In this document: one piece after another, positions 41,061 to 51,364 of the stretch
Numbering within the stretch: position 1 is the first letter of the stretch
Layout of the letters: each line of letters starts with the position of its first letter
DNA from: CAYPPG01 sp964412555
GTDB taxonomy: Bacteria > Hinthialibacterota > Hinthialibacteria > Hinthialibacterales > Hinthialibacteraceae
NCBI GenBank assembly: GCA_964412555.1
Contig: CAYPPG010000035.1
Span: 1-64,000 of the forward strand
Direction: 5' to 3'
Length of the DNA stretch: 64,000 bases
Program-made: the position numbers and the translations under genes
The notes under the pieces: model-generated
What the model saw: only the letters and a program-made list of their open reading frames with translations
Told to the model about the DNA's origin: nothing
Databases searched by the model: none

Positions 41061-43966
41061 TTCTCGGTTACCACCGATTTCATTGTTTTATATTGTTGGA
41101 GTGATTGGTTCAAGAATGTATCTTCCGAATCGATGGTTTGTGCTTTCGTAAATGCCTGGCCGGCTGCTTCCCATTCCTGCAAATGTGCATGGCTGAGGGC
41201 GAGAAACGTCCATCCCGTCACCCAATCCGGACGTTTTTGTAAAATGCCTTGATAGACCCATATCGTTTGTCGGTATTTTTCCTGATTCCATAATTTCACT
41301 GCCGCCCGATATGCCTCATCCACGGATAAATCCAATAAGCGATCCAGAATCGGCTGAAAACGTATTTCATCGGAAGAAGACGCGATCAATTTTTCAGCTA
41401 AGAGATATGAATTGTCATACTTATCGGGATCGTCAGGAGCGATCCGCATCGCATAATCGGCAAGAGGTTGACGTATGGCCGGATACTCATAAAGATCCAA
41501 GATTCGCAGCCACGGTTCGAAAACCGAAAGGGAGAGTGAGTCATCATGCAAACGCCGAAACCGGTTGATCCACTGATTCGGATCGACATAATTCATCAAT
41601 AGACGATCCACATTTTCTTGTTGTTTTTTAGGAAGAAAAATTCGCAAAGGCGCGTAAAATTCTAAACGGAGATCGAGATCAGTATTCAAATCGTCGACCG
41701 GATCGTTCTCGAGTAAGGCATGAATCTCTTGCTCAGAAAGGAAAAAACTCTCCAACATCAGAGAAACAACATCGGAAGTCCCAAAATTCGTTTGTAGATC
41801 GGACTGAACAGCCGGGAATGTGTTGATAACCGATTGAGCAGTTTCCAACATCTCAAGATCAGGAACTAAAGGCGCATCGGAAACAAGAAACAATGTATCC
41901 GACTCATTAATGCGAATCACGGCGGCATGAGGAAACACATCCAAAATAGTCCGCGCGATCAAACAGTAATCCGTCAGACTGAAATGATAAGTGTGAATCC
42001 ACTGCGTCAGGATTCCACCCGGGCGTAGCTGCTCACGCACCTGTATATAAAACTCTCGGGTAAACAGATTCGAAATTCCCGCCATCCACGGATTGGACGG
42101 TTCGGACAAAATCAAATCGAATTGTTTTCCACATCCTTCGAGATAACTGCGGCCGTCATCCGAAACCATCGTAAAGTTTGGTGAACGATACGGACGGTGA
42201 TTGACATCCGCAAACAAATGACCAGCTTCGAAAATCACCGGTTCGATTTCACAGCAAGTCACCTTTGTATCCGGAAATAACAAACACGCACCGGCCGTCG
42301 AACCGCTGCCATACCCGATTACGAGAATATCTTTCGCTTCAGGACGGTAAAATAGGCTAAAGTATGCCAATCCTTTCTGCATGCGCATATCGCCGTATTT
42401 CGTCGCATCGATTTTCCCGTTTACCCGCAGGTAATATTCCTTATCGAATCGAGTGACCAAGACATTGGCTAATCCCCCCTCTTTAAAATAGATCACCTCA
42501 TCTTCTTGCTGAAAGGTATCCGCATAGTCATATCCATAGAGATATAATCCCATATCTGTTTTCAAAGGATTGATCGGTTTTGAGGTGTAGACAGTTACCA
42601 AGAGGAGAAAAATGGCCGTCAATATAACGGGACGTCTAGCTTCACGGTATGAATTTGGGAATATAATAAAAAGCACCGGTAAATACAAAGACATCGCCAA
42701 CGCCGCCGTAATATAGGTTCCGTACATCGGAATCAACAAGAAGAAACAAACGAATACTCCGAGAATACTCCCACCCGTATTCCATGCGTAAATGTTACCC
42801 ACAACAGAGCCGATGCCGTGAGTTTTCCAACGAACCAAATCCACGAAAAAGGGAAAAAGAAATCCCATACAAAAAGTGGGGAGAAACTGTAGAACCATAC
42901 TAACGCCGGAACCGATCAATGCATTCATGATGAGATCGGCCCGCCATTCGCGTAAATATCCTAACCATAGCGTCAATGGAGGGATCGAAGCAAATCCGAT
43001 AGAAACCGAGAGGATAAGGAGAGAAATCACGAGGAGCAATGTCCGTTCAAGATTCTGAATTTTGTTCACTGACCTGCTATAAAAAAGGCTGCCCAACGCA
43101 ATGCCGAATAAAAAGACAAACAGCATCGCCGAGAATGCATAGGTCGTTCCTCCCAGCATCACTGCCAGTTTTCGCGTCCATACGACTTGTAAAATAAGCG
43201 AAGCACAGCCGGCCATTGCTGCTGCAATGTAAATACCCCGCACAGAAATAGAAGGTAGCACTCTTCCTATCAATTGCGGAAACAGAGTATCCATATTCGA
43301 TGATTCTTCCAGAAATTTTCCTTTGACTTCCGGCTTCATCCACAGAAGAAGACATCCACTGCCGGCTACGATCCAATTCAATGCTATGGCAATCCAATTC
43401 GTTCCGATCATGCCGAATAATGGAAGGAAATAAAAACCGGCTATCAAACATCCCATTGCAGCGCCCAGCGTATTGAACGCATATAACCATCCTGTCGTTT
43501 CCCTTCCCCATGGATAATTAGCCAGAAAATGCCGAACCATCAGAGGCAATGTACCGCCCATCAACATACAAGGAGGACCGATGACCAACAGTGTCAACAG
43601 AAAGCGCGGCAAGAATTGCAAAACCGGGGATATATTCAAATAAGGATATAAAGACGAGGATAAGCGATTGAGCACGCTGATTTCTGCAGGGACGAGCAAC
43701 GCCAATACGCCGATCAGCGCTTCACAAATACAATACCAAAGCAAAGGAGACCGGACTTTGTCCGCCCATCGGCCGAACCAATAAGCACCGAATGACAATC
43801 CAAACAAGAACGCGACGAGCACGACCGCCTGCGCCAGTGTCGAGTTCCCCCAAACATGTGTGAAACGCTTGAACCAGATCACCTCATAGACGAGGGATGC
43901 GAATCCTGAGAGGAAAAAGAGGCTTGAAACTATTCCAACAAGAGCACGAGAGAATGTTATCATCAT
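41057..43966 (-). CDS. Multi-pass membrane protein fused to a spermidine-synthase-like domain and TPR tail
   Basis: This 969-residue protein has about a dozen predicted membrane segments in the first 475 residues. An SpeE-like Rossmann domain follows, with ILVIGYGSGSTAGACLLFPD as the SAM-binding loop, a VSDDGRSYL acidic motif and ILSEPSNPWMAGISNLFT as the active-site loop. The last 100 residues are TPR-like. This 'fused MFS/spermidine synthase' architecture is common in uncultured bacteria, and members are not proven to make polyamines. The first ATG of the M-x-M-M start at 43966 is chosen without a clear ribosome site. Confidence 0.75.
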   Translation of the reverse strand: MMITFSRALVGIVSSLFFLSGFASLVYEVIWFKRFTHVWGNSTLAQAVVLVAFLFGLSFGAYWFGRWADKVRSPLLWYCICEALIGVLALLVPAEISVLNRLSSSLYPYLNISPVLQFLPRFLLTLLVIGPPCMLMGGTLPLMVRHFLANYPWGRETTGWLYAFNTLGAAMGCLIAGFYFLPLFGMIGTNWIAIALNWIVAGSGCLLLWMKPEVKGKFLEESSNMDTLFPQLIGRVLPSISVRGIYIAAAMAGCASLILQVVWTRKLAVMLGGTTYAFSAMLFVFLFGIALGSLFYSRSVNKIQNLERTLLLVISLLILSVSIGFASIPPLTLWLGYLREWRADLIMNALIGSGVSMVLQFLPTFCMGFLFPFFVDLVRWKTHGIGSVVGNIYAWNTGGSILGVFVCFFLLIPMYGTYITAALAMSLYLPVLFIIFPNSYREARRPVILTAIFLLLVTVYTSKPINPLKTDMGLYLYGYDYADTFQQEDEVIYFKEGGLANVLVTRFDKEYYLRVNGKIDATKYGDMRMQKGLAYFSLFYRPEAKDILVIGYGSGSTAGACLLFPDTKVTCCEIEPVIFEAGHLFADVNHRPYRSPNFTMVSDDGRSYLEGCGKQFDLILSEPSNPWMAGISNLFTREFYIQVREQLRPGGILTQWIHTYHFSLTDYCLIARTILDVFPHAAVIRINESDTLFLVSDAPLVPDLEMLETAQSVINTFPAVQSDLQTNFGTSDVVSLMLESFFLSEQEIHALLENDPVDDLNTDLDLRLEFYAPLRIFLPKKQQENVDRLLMNYVDPNQWINRFRRLHDDSLSLSVFEPWLRILDLYEYPAIRQPLADYAMRIAPDDPDKYDNSYLLAEKLIASSSDEIRFQPILDRLLDLSVDEAYRAAVKLWNQEKYRQTIWVYQGILQKRPDWVTGWTFLALSHAHLQEWEAAGQAFTKAQTIDSEDTFLNQSLQQYKTMKSVVTEN

Positions 43967-44011
43967 GATCAATGAAATGAAAAACTAGGTTTAAATGATC
44001 AGAAATTCCTG

Positions 44012-44017
44012 TATACT
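44012..44017 (+). promoter_or_regulatory. Possible -10 element for the zinc-ribbon gene
   Basis: TATACT stands 63 bases before the FmdB-type gene. The matching -35 region is weak (TTTAAA), so this is only a candidate. Confidence 0.3.
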
Positions 44018-44079
44018 ATCTGCCATGTGATTTGAAACGATTCATGAACCAGATTGCTATCAGTAGGAGGTTAAAACCG

Positions 44080-44244
44080 ATGCCAACCTATACGTACGAA
44101 TGTGAAAAATGCAAAAAGAGTTTCGACAAAGAAATGTCCATCGAGGAACATGAAAACACGAAAGTCAAATGCCCGAAATGCAACAGTCAAAAAGTGCATC
44201 GCATTTATGAACCTTTTCTTGCACAGACGGCCAAAAAATCCTAA
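44080..44244 (+). CDS. FmdB-type zinc-ribbon protein
   Basis: This 54-residue protein begins MPTYTYECEKCKKSFDKEMS and has a second CPKCNSQ pair, so four cysteines bind one zinc. The ATG at 44080 has an excellent TAGGAGG site 9 bases upstream. The FmdB family is annotated as putative regulators, but the function is unclear. It lies between two long minus-strand genes, converging on the histidine kinase with 4 bases between. Confidence 0.85.
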   Translation: MPTYTYECEKCKKSFDKEMSIEEHENTKVKCPKCNSQKVHRIYEPFLAQTAKKS

Positions 44245-44248
44245 AAAC

Positions 44249-47200
44249 TCATGATTTTTCGGGAGGAAGGAAAACAGCAATTTCCGTTCCTTTCCCATAT
44301 TCACTCGTAACCGAAACCCATCCTTTATGCTTCCGTACAATCCCATAGACACTCGCCAGTCCTAATCCCGATCCCTTTCCTACCTCTTTTGTCGTAAAAA
44401 AAGGTTCGAAGATTTTATCACGGATGTCAGGGCTAATCCCACATCCGTTATCTTTGACACGAACAACGACAAATGTACTCTGACGCGCCTGAGGATTTTT
44501 CTTGCATTCGGCTTCCCCCACTTCTGCGAAATCGGTTTCCATCGTAATGGAAAAGGATTCCAGCTGCCGCGTATTCAGTACCTCCCCCCAAAGAATGCGA
44601 TGAATCGCTTCCTGGGCGTTTGTACACAAATTCATGAGCAGGGAATGTAAATGTAACGGATCTCCTTTTACGGCGGGAATATCGTTTCGCAAGTGGGTTA
44701 TGATTTCAATATGCTGGTCCACTGTTTCTTGCAGAAGCAAGGAGACATTCTCGACAATTTCATTGATCTGAATTTGTTTCATTTCGACTTGTGATTTTCG
44801 GCTGAATAACAATAATTGTTGGACCAAGTCCGCCGTGCGATCCGCAGCCTTTGCCGCGACCGAAAGATATTTTTTCATTTTCGTAGAGGCGTCCATTTGG
44901 GCTAAATTGATATTTCCGATAATCCCAGTCAGGAGATTATTGAAATCATGGGCAATTCCACCCGCCAGCAAACCGACCGCTTCTAATTTTTGAGAATGGA
45001 GCAGCTGTGTTTCCAGTCGTTTTCTCTCTTCTTCCGCTCGTTTGTGAGCCGTAATATCGCTGCCGATACACAACAATTCCGTAAGATTCCCTTTTTTGTC
45101 AAAGACGGCTTTGCTCGTCCAGGCAACCCATACTTTATTCCCGTCTTTCTTCACATTTTCACATTCATGATATGCATACTGATCGGGAGAAACCAAAAGA
45201 TCGTGTATGACATCACTCAACTCCCGTCCCCTCGTTTCTTCTTTGGGGAAAATGGTATCCAGGACATTCTTATCTTGAATTTCCTCGCTTGAATACCCGA
45301 AAAACATCTGAGCAAATTCATTGAAAAACGTAATCTTCCCTTCCGGAGTAATTCGTAAAATAATGCTATTGGCGTTCTGCACCAAATCCCTATATTTCGC
45401 TTCACTGGCTTGCAGAGCGTGAGTTCGTTCGTCCACCATCGCTTCCAGGTTCCCCGCATACATGGCCAATTTGCGGCGTGCTCGGAAGGCAACAAGCGCC
45501 AAGATACCAATCACCATCATGATCATAAATACGAAACTTTTGAACCATGCGGATTCCAACATCGAAAGTGGATAAACAGTGATATGCATTGCGGCAGGAG
45601 TCGAATCCACATCAAAATCTTCATCTTGTGCGCGCACACGAATAACATGTTTGCCCGGCCTCAATCCGGCCAGCGGTAGTCCCCCATCGGGTAACGTTTG
45701 AAAGTCATTCCATTCCCCGTAATTCACTTGCCAAGAAAACAGCATTTCTCGCGGACGGCTGGATGGCATATTTTTCATCCGTCCACTGCATTGGATTCGG
45801 ATACTACTTCCTTCTACAATTCGTTCCGGTGAATTGGAAATGAAGGTTTCCGGTGGAATTCCATCCGGTTGATAACAGAGAACCGAATGATCAACTTGCA
45901 ACCACAGCTTTTCGCCTTTTCCTTTGACAAGACGAAGAACCGGTTGAGGTTCCGGTAAAGTCAACTGAATCGGCGGCTGATTCCAATCCGGCGGTATCAT
46001 GAACACTTTTTCATAACCACCGATATAGATCATATCCTGATCATCTTTGATTCCACATTCGCGGGTATCCCCTCTATAGAATATCCAACCTTCCCGTTTC
46101 GGTTCCAGTATGGCAATGCCGCCGTGAAACAAATTTTTCCCCCGTAAAGCGACCCATTCCTCCCCCTCCCGGAAAAAAAGAGCAAAGACGGTTCGATCTA
46201 AAATCCCAGACATGGAATCCCATAGAACAGTAGGACTTCCATATTTATAGATGGAAAGAAGCCTATCACCGTAAACCCAAAGATTTCGGGAGGGATCGAT
46301 AGCGAAATTGAATGATCCATCCCGTTCGGATATTCGACCCACAACGAGAGGAACAGTTTTTTGTTGTGTTTTATTCAAATAATGAAAAACATAATGATTG
46401 GCTGAGGAGTGATTCGTGAGCAACCAAATGCCTTCCTTCGAATCCGGTTGCCCCCCGACAATCTGAACAGATTGGAAATCTTCAGGTGTTTTCTTATGCC
46501 AGTTCGTTTCATCAAAGTACGCGATTTGATTTTGCTTCTTTACATCAATCCCATATGCCCATATCGAACCGGACGGATCAGCAACCAATCCGCTGATTTG
46601 TTGGAATCCGATTTCTGAAGCCGCATAGGAAACAGTATCCCGATCGATCCAATGGATGATTTCCTCGTTTGACCAACTCCAAACACCTTGATCGGCATCG
46701 AGAAGAAAAGAGCGATGAGATGACGAAACTTCATACCACTCTTTCTCATCCTTGACAATCAATTTCTCTCCTGCAAACCAAATCCGGCCGTCTCCGTCCC
46801 GTAATTGTGGTGTCGGCAATTCGCTGTATTTCGTCCATCTTTGGTTTTTGCGTTCCCAACGAGCAAGACAATTGTATCCCACACTCCAAACGGATCCATC
46901 CGGCGCTTCTTTGACACACTCAACATCGCCGGCTAATGAGTGGAATGCATAAGAAGCCAATTGAAATCGGTTAATATCCCATTGGAAAAAGCCACGATGT
47001 GTTCCTCCGAGTAACATACTTGTGATCAATCGCCGATCATGAGTGGTACAAAACCGAGGAGACTGTGACAAATTGATCGTTTGTTTTTTCCACGTATCAT
47101 CCTCAAGTATAAACAATGCTTTTGTCGTACTGACAAATACGCCTTGTCCAGGTATTTCCACGATGTCCCATACTGTCATTTCTGTATTGTCGAAACCGGC

Positions 47201-47878
47201 TTCTTGTAAGGGGTTGATCCAGTGACCGTCACGAAAGACGGCTAATCCTTCCGCAGTCAAGGCGTACTGTCGGTCCGAGGAATCGCGGAAGTATTTCATC
47301 ACATGATCGCTCGGTAAACCGTCTTCCTCTCGAAATGTCATCCATTCGCCATTTCGAAAGGCAGTCAAACCTCCTCCTGCGCTCTCTTCCGGCCAGGGAT
47401 CACAACAAAACCATAGGCTTCCGTCTCGATCTTCCACGATTCGCCGAATGCTTGGGCCAGCCAAATTATTTTCGGAATCAAGAGTGTCAAACCGCCTTTC
47501 CCTGAAAATACCGGCCCCTTGATCGGTACCAACCCATAGATCATTTTCTCGGGTTACCAATACACATCGAACAAAGGAACTGGGAAGGCCATCCTTTTCT
47601 GTAAATCGTTCCCATTGATATCCATCGTAGCGAAACAGTCCCTCCGAGGTGGCGAGCCACATCGTTCCGTTGGGTTCAAAGTCAATATGGAACAAATGAG
47701 AATAATAGAGTTTCGTTTCCTCCAAAAAATCCGTCACCAACCAACTGGAATCCAACCTGGCTGTAAAAGGAGGAATCGATTTCCAAACCACCTCCTCCTT
47801 GCTTAAAGAATAGGAAAGCAAAGAGGATTGAACACAAAGGAGAAAAATCACAAATTGTTGAATATGCTTTTGCGTCAT
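44249..47878 (-). CDS. Membrane sensor histidine kinase with two-component regulator propeller
   Basis: This 1209-residue protein has an export signal and a large periplasmic region of Reg_prop-type repeats (about residues 50-690, with LWVGTDQGAGIF and GTMWLATSEGLFRYDGYQWE). A Y_Y_Y-like domain (about 700-775), a transmembrane helix (about 785-805) and a PAS domain (about 835-955) follow. The HisKA histidine is H977 in GGIAHDFNNLLTG, and the HATPase motifs are LMNLCTNAQEAI, VKDNGCGIS and GSGLGLASVYGIVRKHKG. No receiver or DNA-binding domain is attached and no response regulator lies nearby. The same propeller class senses oligosaccharides in Bacteroides hybrid systems, so glycan sensing is plausible here. 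Confidence 0.9.
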   Translation of the reverse strand: MTQKHIQQFVIFLLCVQSSLLSYSLSKEEVVWKSIPPFTARLDSSWLVTDFLEETKLYYSHLFHIDFEPNGTMWLATSEGLFRYDGYQWERFTEKDGLPSSFVRCVLVTRENDLWVGTDQGAGIFRERRFDTLDSENNLAGPSIRRIVEDRDGSLWFCCDPWPEESAGGGLTAFRNGEWMTFREEDGLPSDHVMKYFRDSSDRQYALTAEGLAVFRDGHWINPLQEAGFDNTEMTVWDIVEIPGQGVFVSTTKALFILEDDTWKKQTINLSQSPRFCTTHDRRLITSMLLGGTHRGFFQWDINRFQLASYAFHSLAGDVECVKEAPDGSVWSVGYNCLARWERKNQRWTKYSELPTPQLRDGDGRIWFAGEKLIVKDEKEWYEVSSSHRSFLLDADQGVWSWSNEEIIHWIDRDTVSYAASEIGFQQISGLVADPSGSIWAYGIDVKKQNQIAYFDETNWHKKTPEDFQSVQIVGGQPDSKEGIWLLTNHSSANHYVFHYLNKTQQKTVPLVVGRISERDGSFNFAIDPSRNLWVYGDRLLSIYKYGSPTVLWDSMSGILDRTVFALFFREGEEWVALRGKNLFHGGIAILEPKREGWIFYRGDTRECGIKDDQDMIYIGGYEKVFMIPPDWNQPPIQLTLPEPQPVLRLVKGKGEKLWLQVDHSVLCYQPDGIPPETFISNSPERIVEGSSIRIQCSGRMKNMPSSRPREMLFSWQVNYGEWNDFQTLPDGGLPLAGLRPGKHVIRVRAQDEDFDVDSTPAAMHITVYPLSMLESAWFKSFVFMIMMVIGILALVAFRARRKLAMYAGNLEAMVDERTHALQASEAKYRDLVQNANSIILRITPEGKITFFNEFAQMFFGYSSEEIQDKNVLDTIFPKEETRGRELSDVIHDLLVSPDQYAYHECENVKKDGNKVWVAWTSKAVFDKKGNLTELLCIGSDITAHKRAEEERKRLETQLLHSQKLEAVGLLAGGIAHDFNNLLTGIIGNINLAQMDASTKMKKYLSVAAKAADRTADLVQQLLLFSRKSQVEMKQIQINEIVENVSLLLQETVDQHIEIITHLRNDIPAVKGDPLHLHSLLMNLCTNAQEAIHRILWGEVLNTRQLESFSITMETDFAEVGEAECKKNPQARQSTFVVVRVKDNGCGISPDIRDKIFEPFFTTKEVGKGSGLGLASVYGIVRKHKGWVSVTSEYGKGTEIAVFLPPEKS

Positions 47879-47905
47879 TTTCAATCAAATGTCAAAATAA
47901 ACACA

Positions 47906-50900
47906 CTATTCCCCATAGAAAAATCGGGCAGGCACAAGTCCTTCTTTTTCCAGAGCATAAATTTCCAATCGATCCAGATAGACAGCAACGTCTTCTATCC
48001 CATCGATATTTGCCAATTGAAAAGCAGGAATCACTAAATTCCCGGGCGGATCATACACAATCATCATTCGTTGGTACTTTCCTTGAAATGCAGCGCTGTT
48101 TGCCACGATGTTGGTTGCAATCGATTGATCCCATGCACCGTCCAAGGCGGCCAGACCGATTTCCGCGTTTTTGCCGGTTGATTGTACCGAGGCGCGTATC
48201 AGCAAAACACGATCGCCGACATCGATTTCCGGAAACATCAGTAGTTCGACTTCACCGGGCTTTGTTCTCACATAGGCGCCGTGGCCATCCGTATACAATC
48301 CTGTATCGGGAGGAATAAAACCGACTGTTGTCGATCCCCCTTTCACTTCGATAAATCCACCAGGCAATCGGGAAAATTCATCCAATTGATCAAATTCATA
48401 TGTCTCCAGTATTGTCGGAGTAGTTTGATTATTTTCCGCATCCATTTCTTTCGGATAAAAATAGGAAGTTGGGATATCTCCTTCCTCCGGTAAAAGAAAG
48501 ATTTCCAGATTGTCGAGATACACCGAAACCTCCCGATCACCGGTCAAGTTCGCCAATTGGAACGCCGGGACCACACTCGTGCCGGGAGGATCATACACGA
48601 TCATCATCCGTTGGTACCCATTTTGGAAGATTCCGCTGTCTGCAGGGATATTGGTAGCGAGAGAATGGTCCATGTTCCCATCCAAAACCGCCAATCCGAC
48701 AGCCGCACCGGCAGCGCTTGCCTGAACCGATGCTCTCACCAGGACCACACCATCTCCCACCTCGAGTTGCGGAAAAAGTAGCAGTTCCACTTCACCCGGA
48801 GCGGTCGTCAGCGTCACTCCCTGCCCATCTGTATAGAGCGCATCACCGCTTAAGATGCTTCCCACACTCCATCGTCCGCTTTCCGCTTCAATAAAACCGC
48901 CTGGTACTTCCGTAATGCCGTCTTCCGAATCAAAGGAAAGAGATCGAATCGGTTCGAGCTGTTGAATGGAAGTTTCTTCTCCACGCCAATGGAGGGTGTA
49001 CTCCGCATCTTCTCCCGAACTTTCCTTCACCCGTAAATAGTAGATCCCCGACTGGGGAGCGGTATACCGGATATGAAAGTTTAAATGGGTTCCCGAGTCA
49101 TCATCCCACGTGGCGAGAGATGTTCCATCGAAAAAAAAGAGTTCTCCGACGGTATCCGAATCCCGCAAGGTCAAAAATTCGCACGACGCTCCCTCCCGCA
49201 GTGTGAATTGAAACCAATCGGCTTCATCCGTAACCGATAAACTATGGGGACCATGACTTTTTTCGATTCCCGAGGGGTAACCTAAATCGGTGGCATCATT
49301 GTATTGATCATCCGAGGGATCCCATCGGTCTCCATTGGGTGACGGTTCGGTCTCCACAGAATAATGGAGCATATAGGACGCGTTATTTCCCGCTGGATAT
49401 GTGCTAACCAGCAAGGAATACGCTCCCCCCACTTCCGGTGTGAAACGAAGCATGAAATTGTAGCCGGAACCGTCATCGTCATTGCTCGCCACCGGTGTCA
49501 TACTCTCTGGACCGTACAATACACCATACGTATCGGAATTGCCGGAGGTCCGTATTTGATACGAATCGCCGGGCAGCAAGGTCAAATGAAACCAATCATC
49601 GGTATCGTCAAGGGAAAGTGTATGCCAACCGTGCCGCTGTTCAGCGATTGTCGGGATTCCGAGTTGTGTGGCATTCTCCCGTTGATTGTCGCGGGGATCC
49701 CATGTATCCAAAACCGGTGCCGGTGCATCTCTCACTTTTTGATAATGAAGAACATACTCAGCGGCGTCGCCCGTATAGGCCTGCACCCGCAGATAATATT
49801 TGCCGGCAGTGGTCGGTTCGAATGCGATCCGGAAATTCTTGTTTTCCCCACTGTCGTTGTCAAACGTCAGGGGAGTCGTTCCATTGGCCTCATATAGTTC
49901 CGCATAGGTGTCTGATTCTCCGGACGACCAAAATTCATACAAGGCTCCTTCTGTGATAACGAAGTGAAACCAGTCAAATGAATCGGTATCGGATAAGGTA
50001 TGCGTTCCGTGAGTTTGTTCCTCTCGAGTAGGCGCATCCAATTGAGGCGCTCCTTCGCGAATATCATCTGCCGGATCCCATGAATCACCAGCCGGTGGCG
50101 GTTCCGCTCCACTTTGGAATACCAACGAATACGATCCGCTTTCTCCTTCTTCAAACATTTTGACCCGCAAGTAATACAGACCGCTCTCGTTCGGGGTAAA
50201 CGTCAGCATAAAATTCCGGCTGTTCCCGCCATCGTCATCCGAGGCTACACGTGTTGTGCCATCCGCCTTATACAAGTCACCAAATGTATCGAAATCGCCG
50301 GTAGAGGCGAACTCATACACAATGGCTTCCGATAAAGAAAATTGGAACCAATCATAATAATCTGTTGTCGATAAGGTATGAGGGCCATGATCCTGTGCTG
50401 TCGTTGTCGGGATACCGAGATCGGTTGCGGATGTGAAATTGTCGTCCGCCGGATCCCATGCATCCCCTGGTTGAGGTTCCGGTTTTCTGATTTTGTAATG
50501 AAGAAAATAGGTTCCTTCGGCAGATAGATCGAACTGTTGCACCCGAAGATAAAACAAACCGGACCGTTCCGGCCGAAATCGGAGAGAAAAATTAAAATCC
50601 AATCCTCCATCGTCATCGGTAGCCAATTGGGTAGAGCCATCCGAATCCACTATTTCTCCAGCGGTATCCAATCCACCGGATGAATACCACTCATATTCTT
50701 CTCCTGCCTCGAGGGTAAACTGAAACCAATCCTGGGTGTCGGTCCCGGAGAGTGTGTGTGGACCATGCGTCTGCTCGTTTTCAGTCACTCTTCCAAGAAG
50801 GGTTGCACCATCCCACGTGTTATCTATCGGATCCCATTCATCTTCAAGCGGCTGCCCTATACATAAAATTGAAACCAACAAAAATGCAATCAAAAGCAAA

Positions 50901-50911
50901 GCATATTTCAT
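47906..50911 (-). CDS. Exported protein with five PPC-like repeats and two C-terminal beta domains
   Basis: This 1001-residue secreted protein has a signal peptide ending CIGQ. Five tandem units of about 120 residues each begin with a W-D-P motif (DEWDPIDN, DAWDPADD, DSWDPADD, DTWDPRDN, DRWDPSDD) and continue HGPHTLS.TD..DWFQF, with calcium-like DDDGG and YYLRVQ strands. They resemble bacterial pre-peptidase C-terminal (PPC) domains. Two copies of a roughly 155-residue jelly-roll-like domain follow, starting PGGFIE and containing the exact block YQRMMIVYDPPG in both. There is no catalytic domain. It is divergent from the giant subtilase at 51365, which also contains one PPC-like unit. Binding or adhesion is likely. 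Confidence 0.8.
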   Translation of the reverse strand: MKYALLLIAFLLVSILCIGQPLEDEWDPIDNTWDGATLLGRVTENEQTHGPHTLSGTDTQDWFQFTLEAGEEYEWYSSGGLDTAGEIVDSDGSTQLATDDDGGLDFNFSLRFRPERSGLFYLRVQQFDLSAEGTYFLHYKIRKPEPQPGDAWDPADDNFTSATDLGIPTTTAQDHGPHTLSTTDYYDWFQFSLSEAIVYEFASTGDFDTFGDLYKADGTTRVASDDDGGNSRNFMLTFTPNESGLYYLRVKMFEEGESGSYSLVFQSGAEPPPAGDSWDPADDIREGAPQLDAPTREEQTHGTHTLSDTDSFDWFHFVITEGALYEFWSSGESDTYAELYEANGTTPLTFDNDSGENKNFRIAFEPTTAGKYYLRVQAYTGDAAEYVLHYQKVRDAPAPVLDTWDPRDNQRENATQLGIPTIAEQRHGWHTLSLDDTDDWFHLTLLPGDSYQIRTSGNSDTYGVLYGPESMTPVASNDDDGSGYNFMLRFTPEVGGAYSLLVSTYPAGNNASYMLHYSVETEPSPNGDRWDPSDDQYNDATDLGYPSGIEKSHGPHSLSVTDEADWFQFTLREGASCEFLTLRDSDTVGELFFFDGTSLATWDDDSGTHLNFHIRYTAPQSGIYYLRVKESSGEDAEYTLHWRGEETSIQQLEPIRSLSFDSEDGITEVPGGFIEAESGRWSVGSILSGDALYTDGQGVTLTTAPGEVELLLFPQLEVGDGVVLVRASVQASAAGAAVGLAVLDGNMDHSLATNIPADSGIFQNGYQRMMIVYDPPGTSVVPAFQLANLTGDREVSVYLDNLEIFLLPEEGDIPTSYFYPKEMDAENNQTTPTILETYEFDQLDEFSRLPGGFIEVKGGSTTVGFIPPDTGLYTDGHGAYVRTKPGEVELLMFPEIDVGDRVLLIRASVQSTGKNAEIGLAALDGAWDQSIATNIVANSAAFQGKYQRMMIVYDPPGNLVIPAFQLANIDGIEDVAVYLDRLEIYALEKEGLVPARFFYGE

Positions 50912-51364
50912 TTTTTACTCCCAATCGTACCCAGTTCAAAAACAAATGCATTACTTTCAAGGATCGATCCTTTTTCAGTTTTATAAGCTACTCTCTAACA
51001 AACAAGGAAGGAAGTGTCAATGAAGCCGCTGGATATCTGATTATTATGAAAAATCGCTCAAATCGTCAGTCAATATGAACCTTAAACTGTAAAGGAAATT
51101 TACAAAATACACCAAATGGTTGTCTTTTTTCTTGTAGATAGGTAAAATGAACATGTATTAGTGTGTGTTCTTTTATTTTGAGAGGGAATTGTGTGGATTT
51201 TTCTTTTTTTGAGAGTTCTTACGATCCATACATCACTTATCAGTTCACGTCTTGGCAATAATATGATTGATTCATTTGGAATCAAAATTGCTTCGAAATA
51301 GTATTATACGAATGCATCCTTTTTGTAAAATCGGAATAACCAACGGATACAAGGGTACTGCTTC
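50912..51364. other. AT-rich divergent intergenic region
   Basis: These 450 bases separate two divergent genes for large exported proteins and probably carry both promoters. I found no convincing hexamer pair, hairpin or gene. Short frames here lack start signals. Confidence 0.4.
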
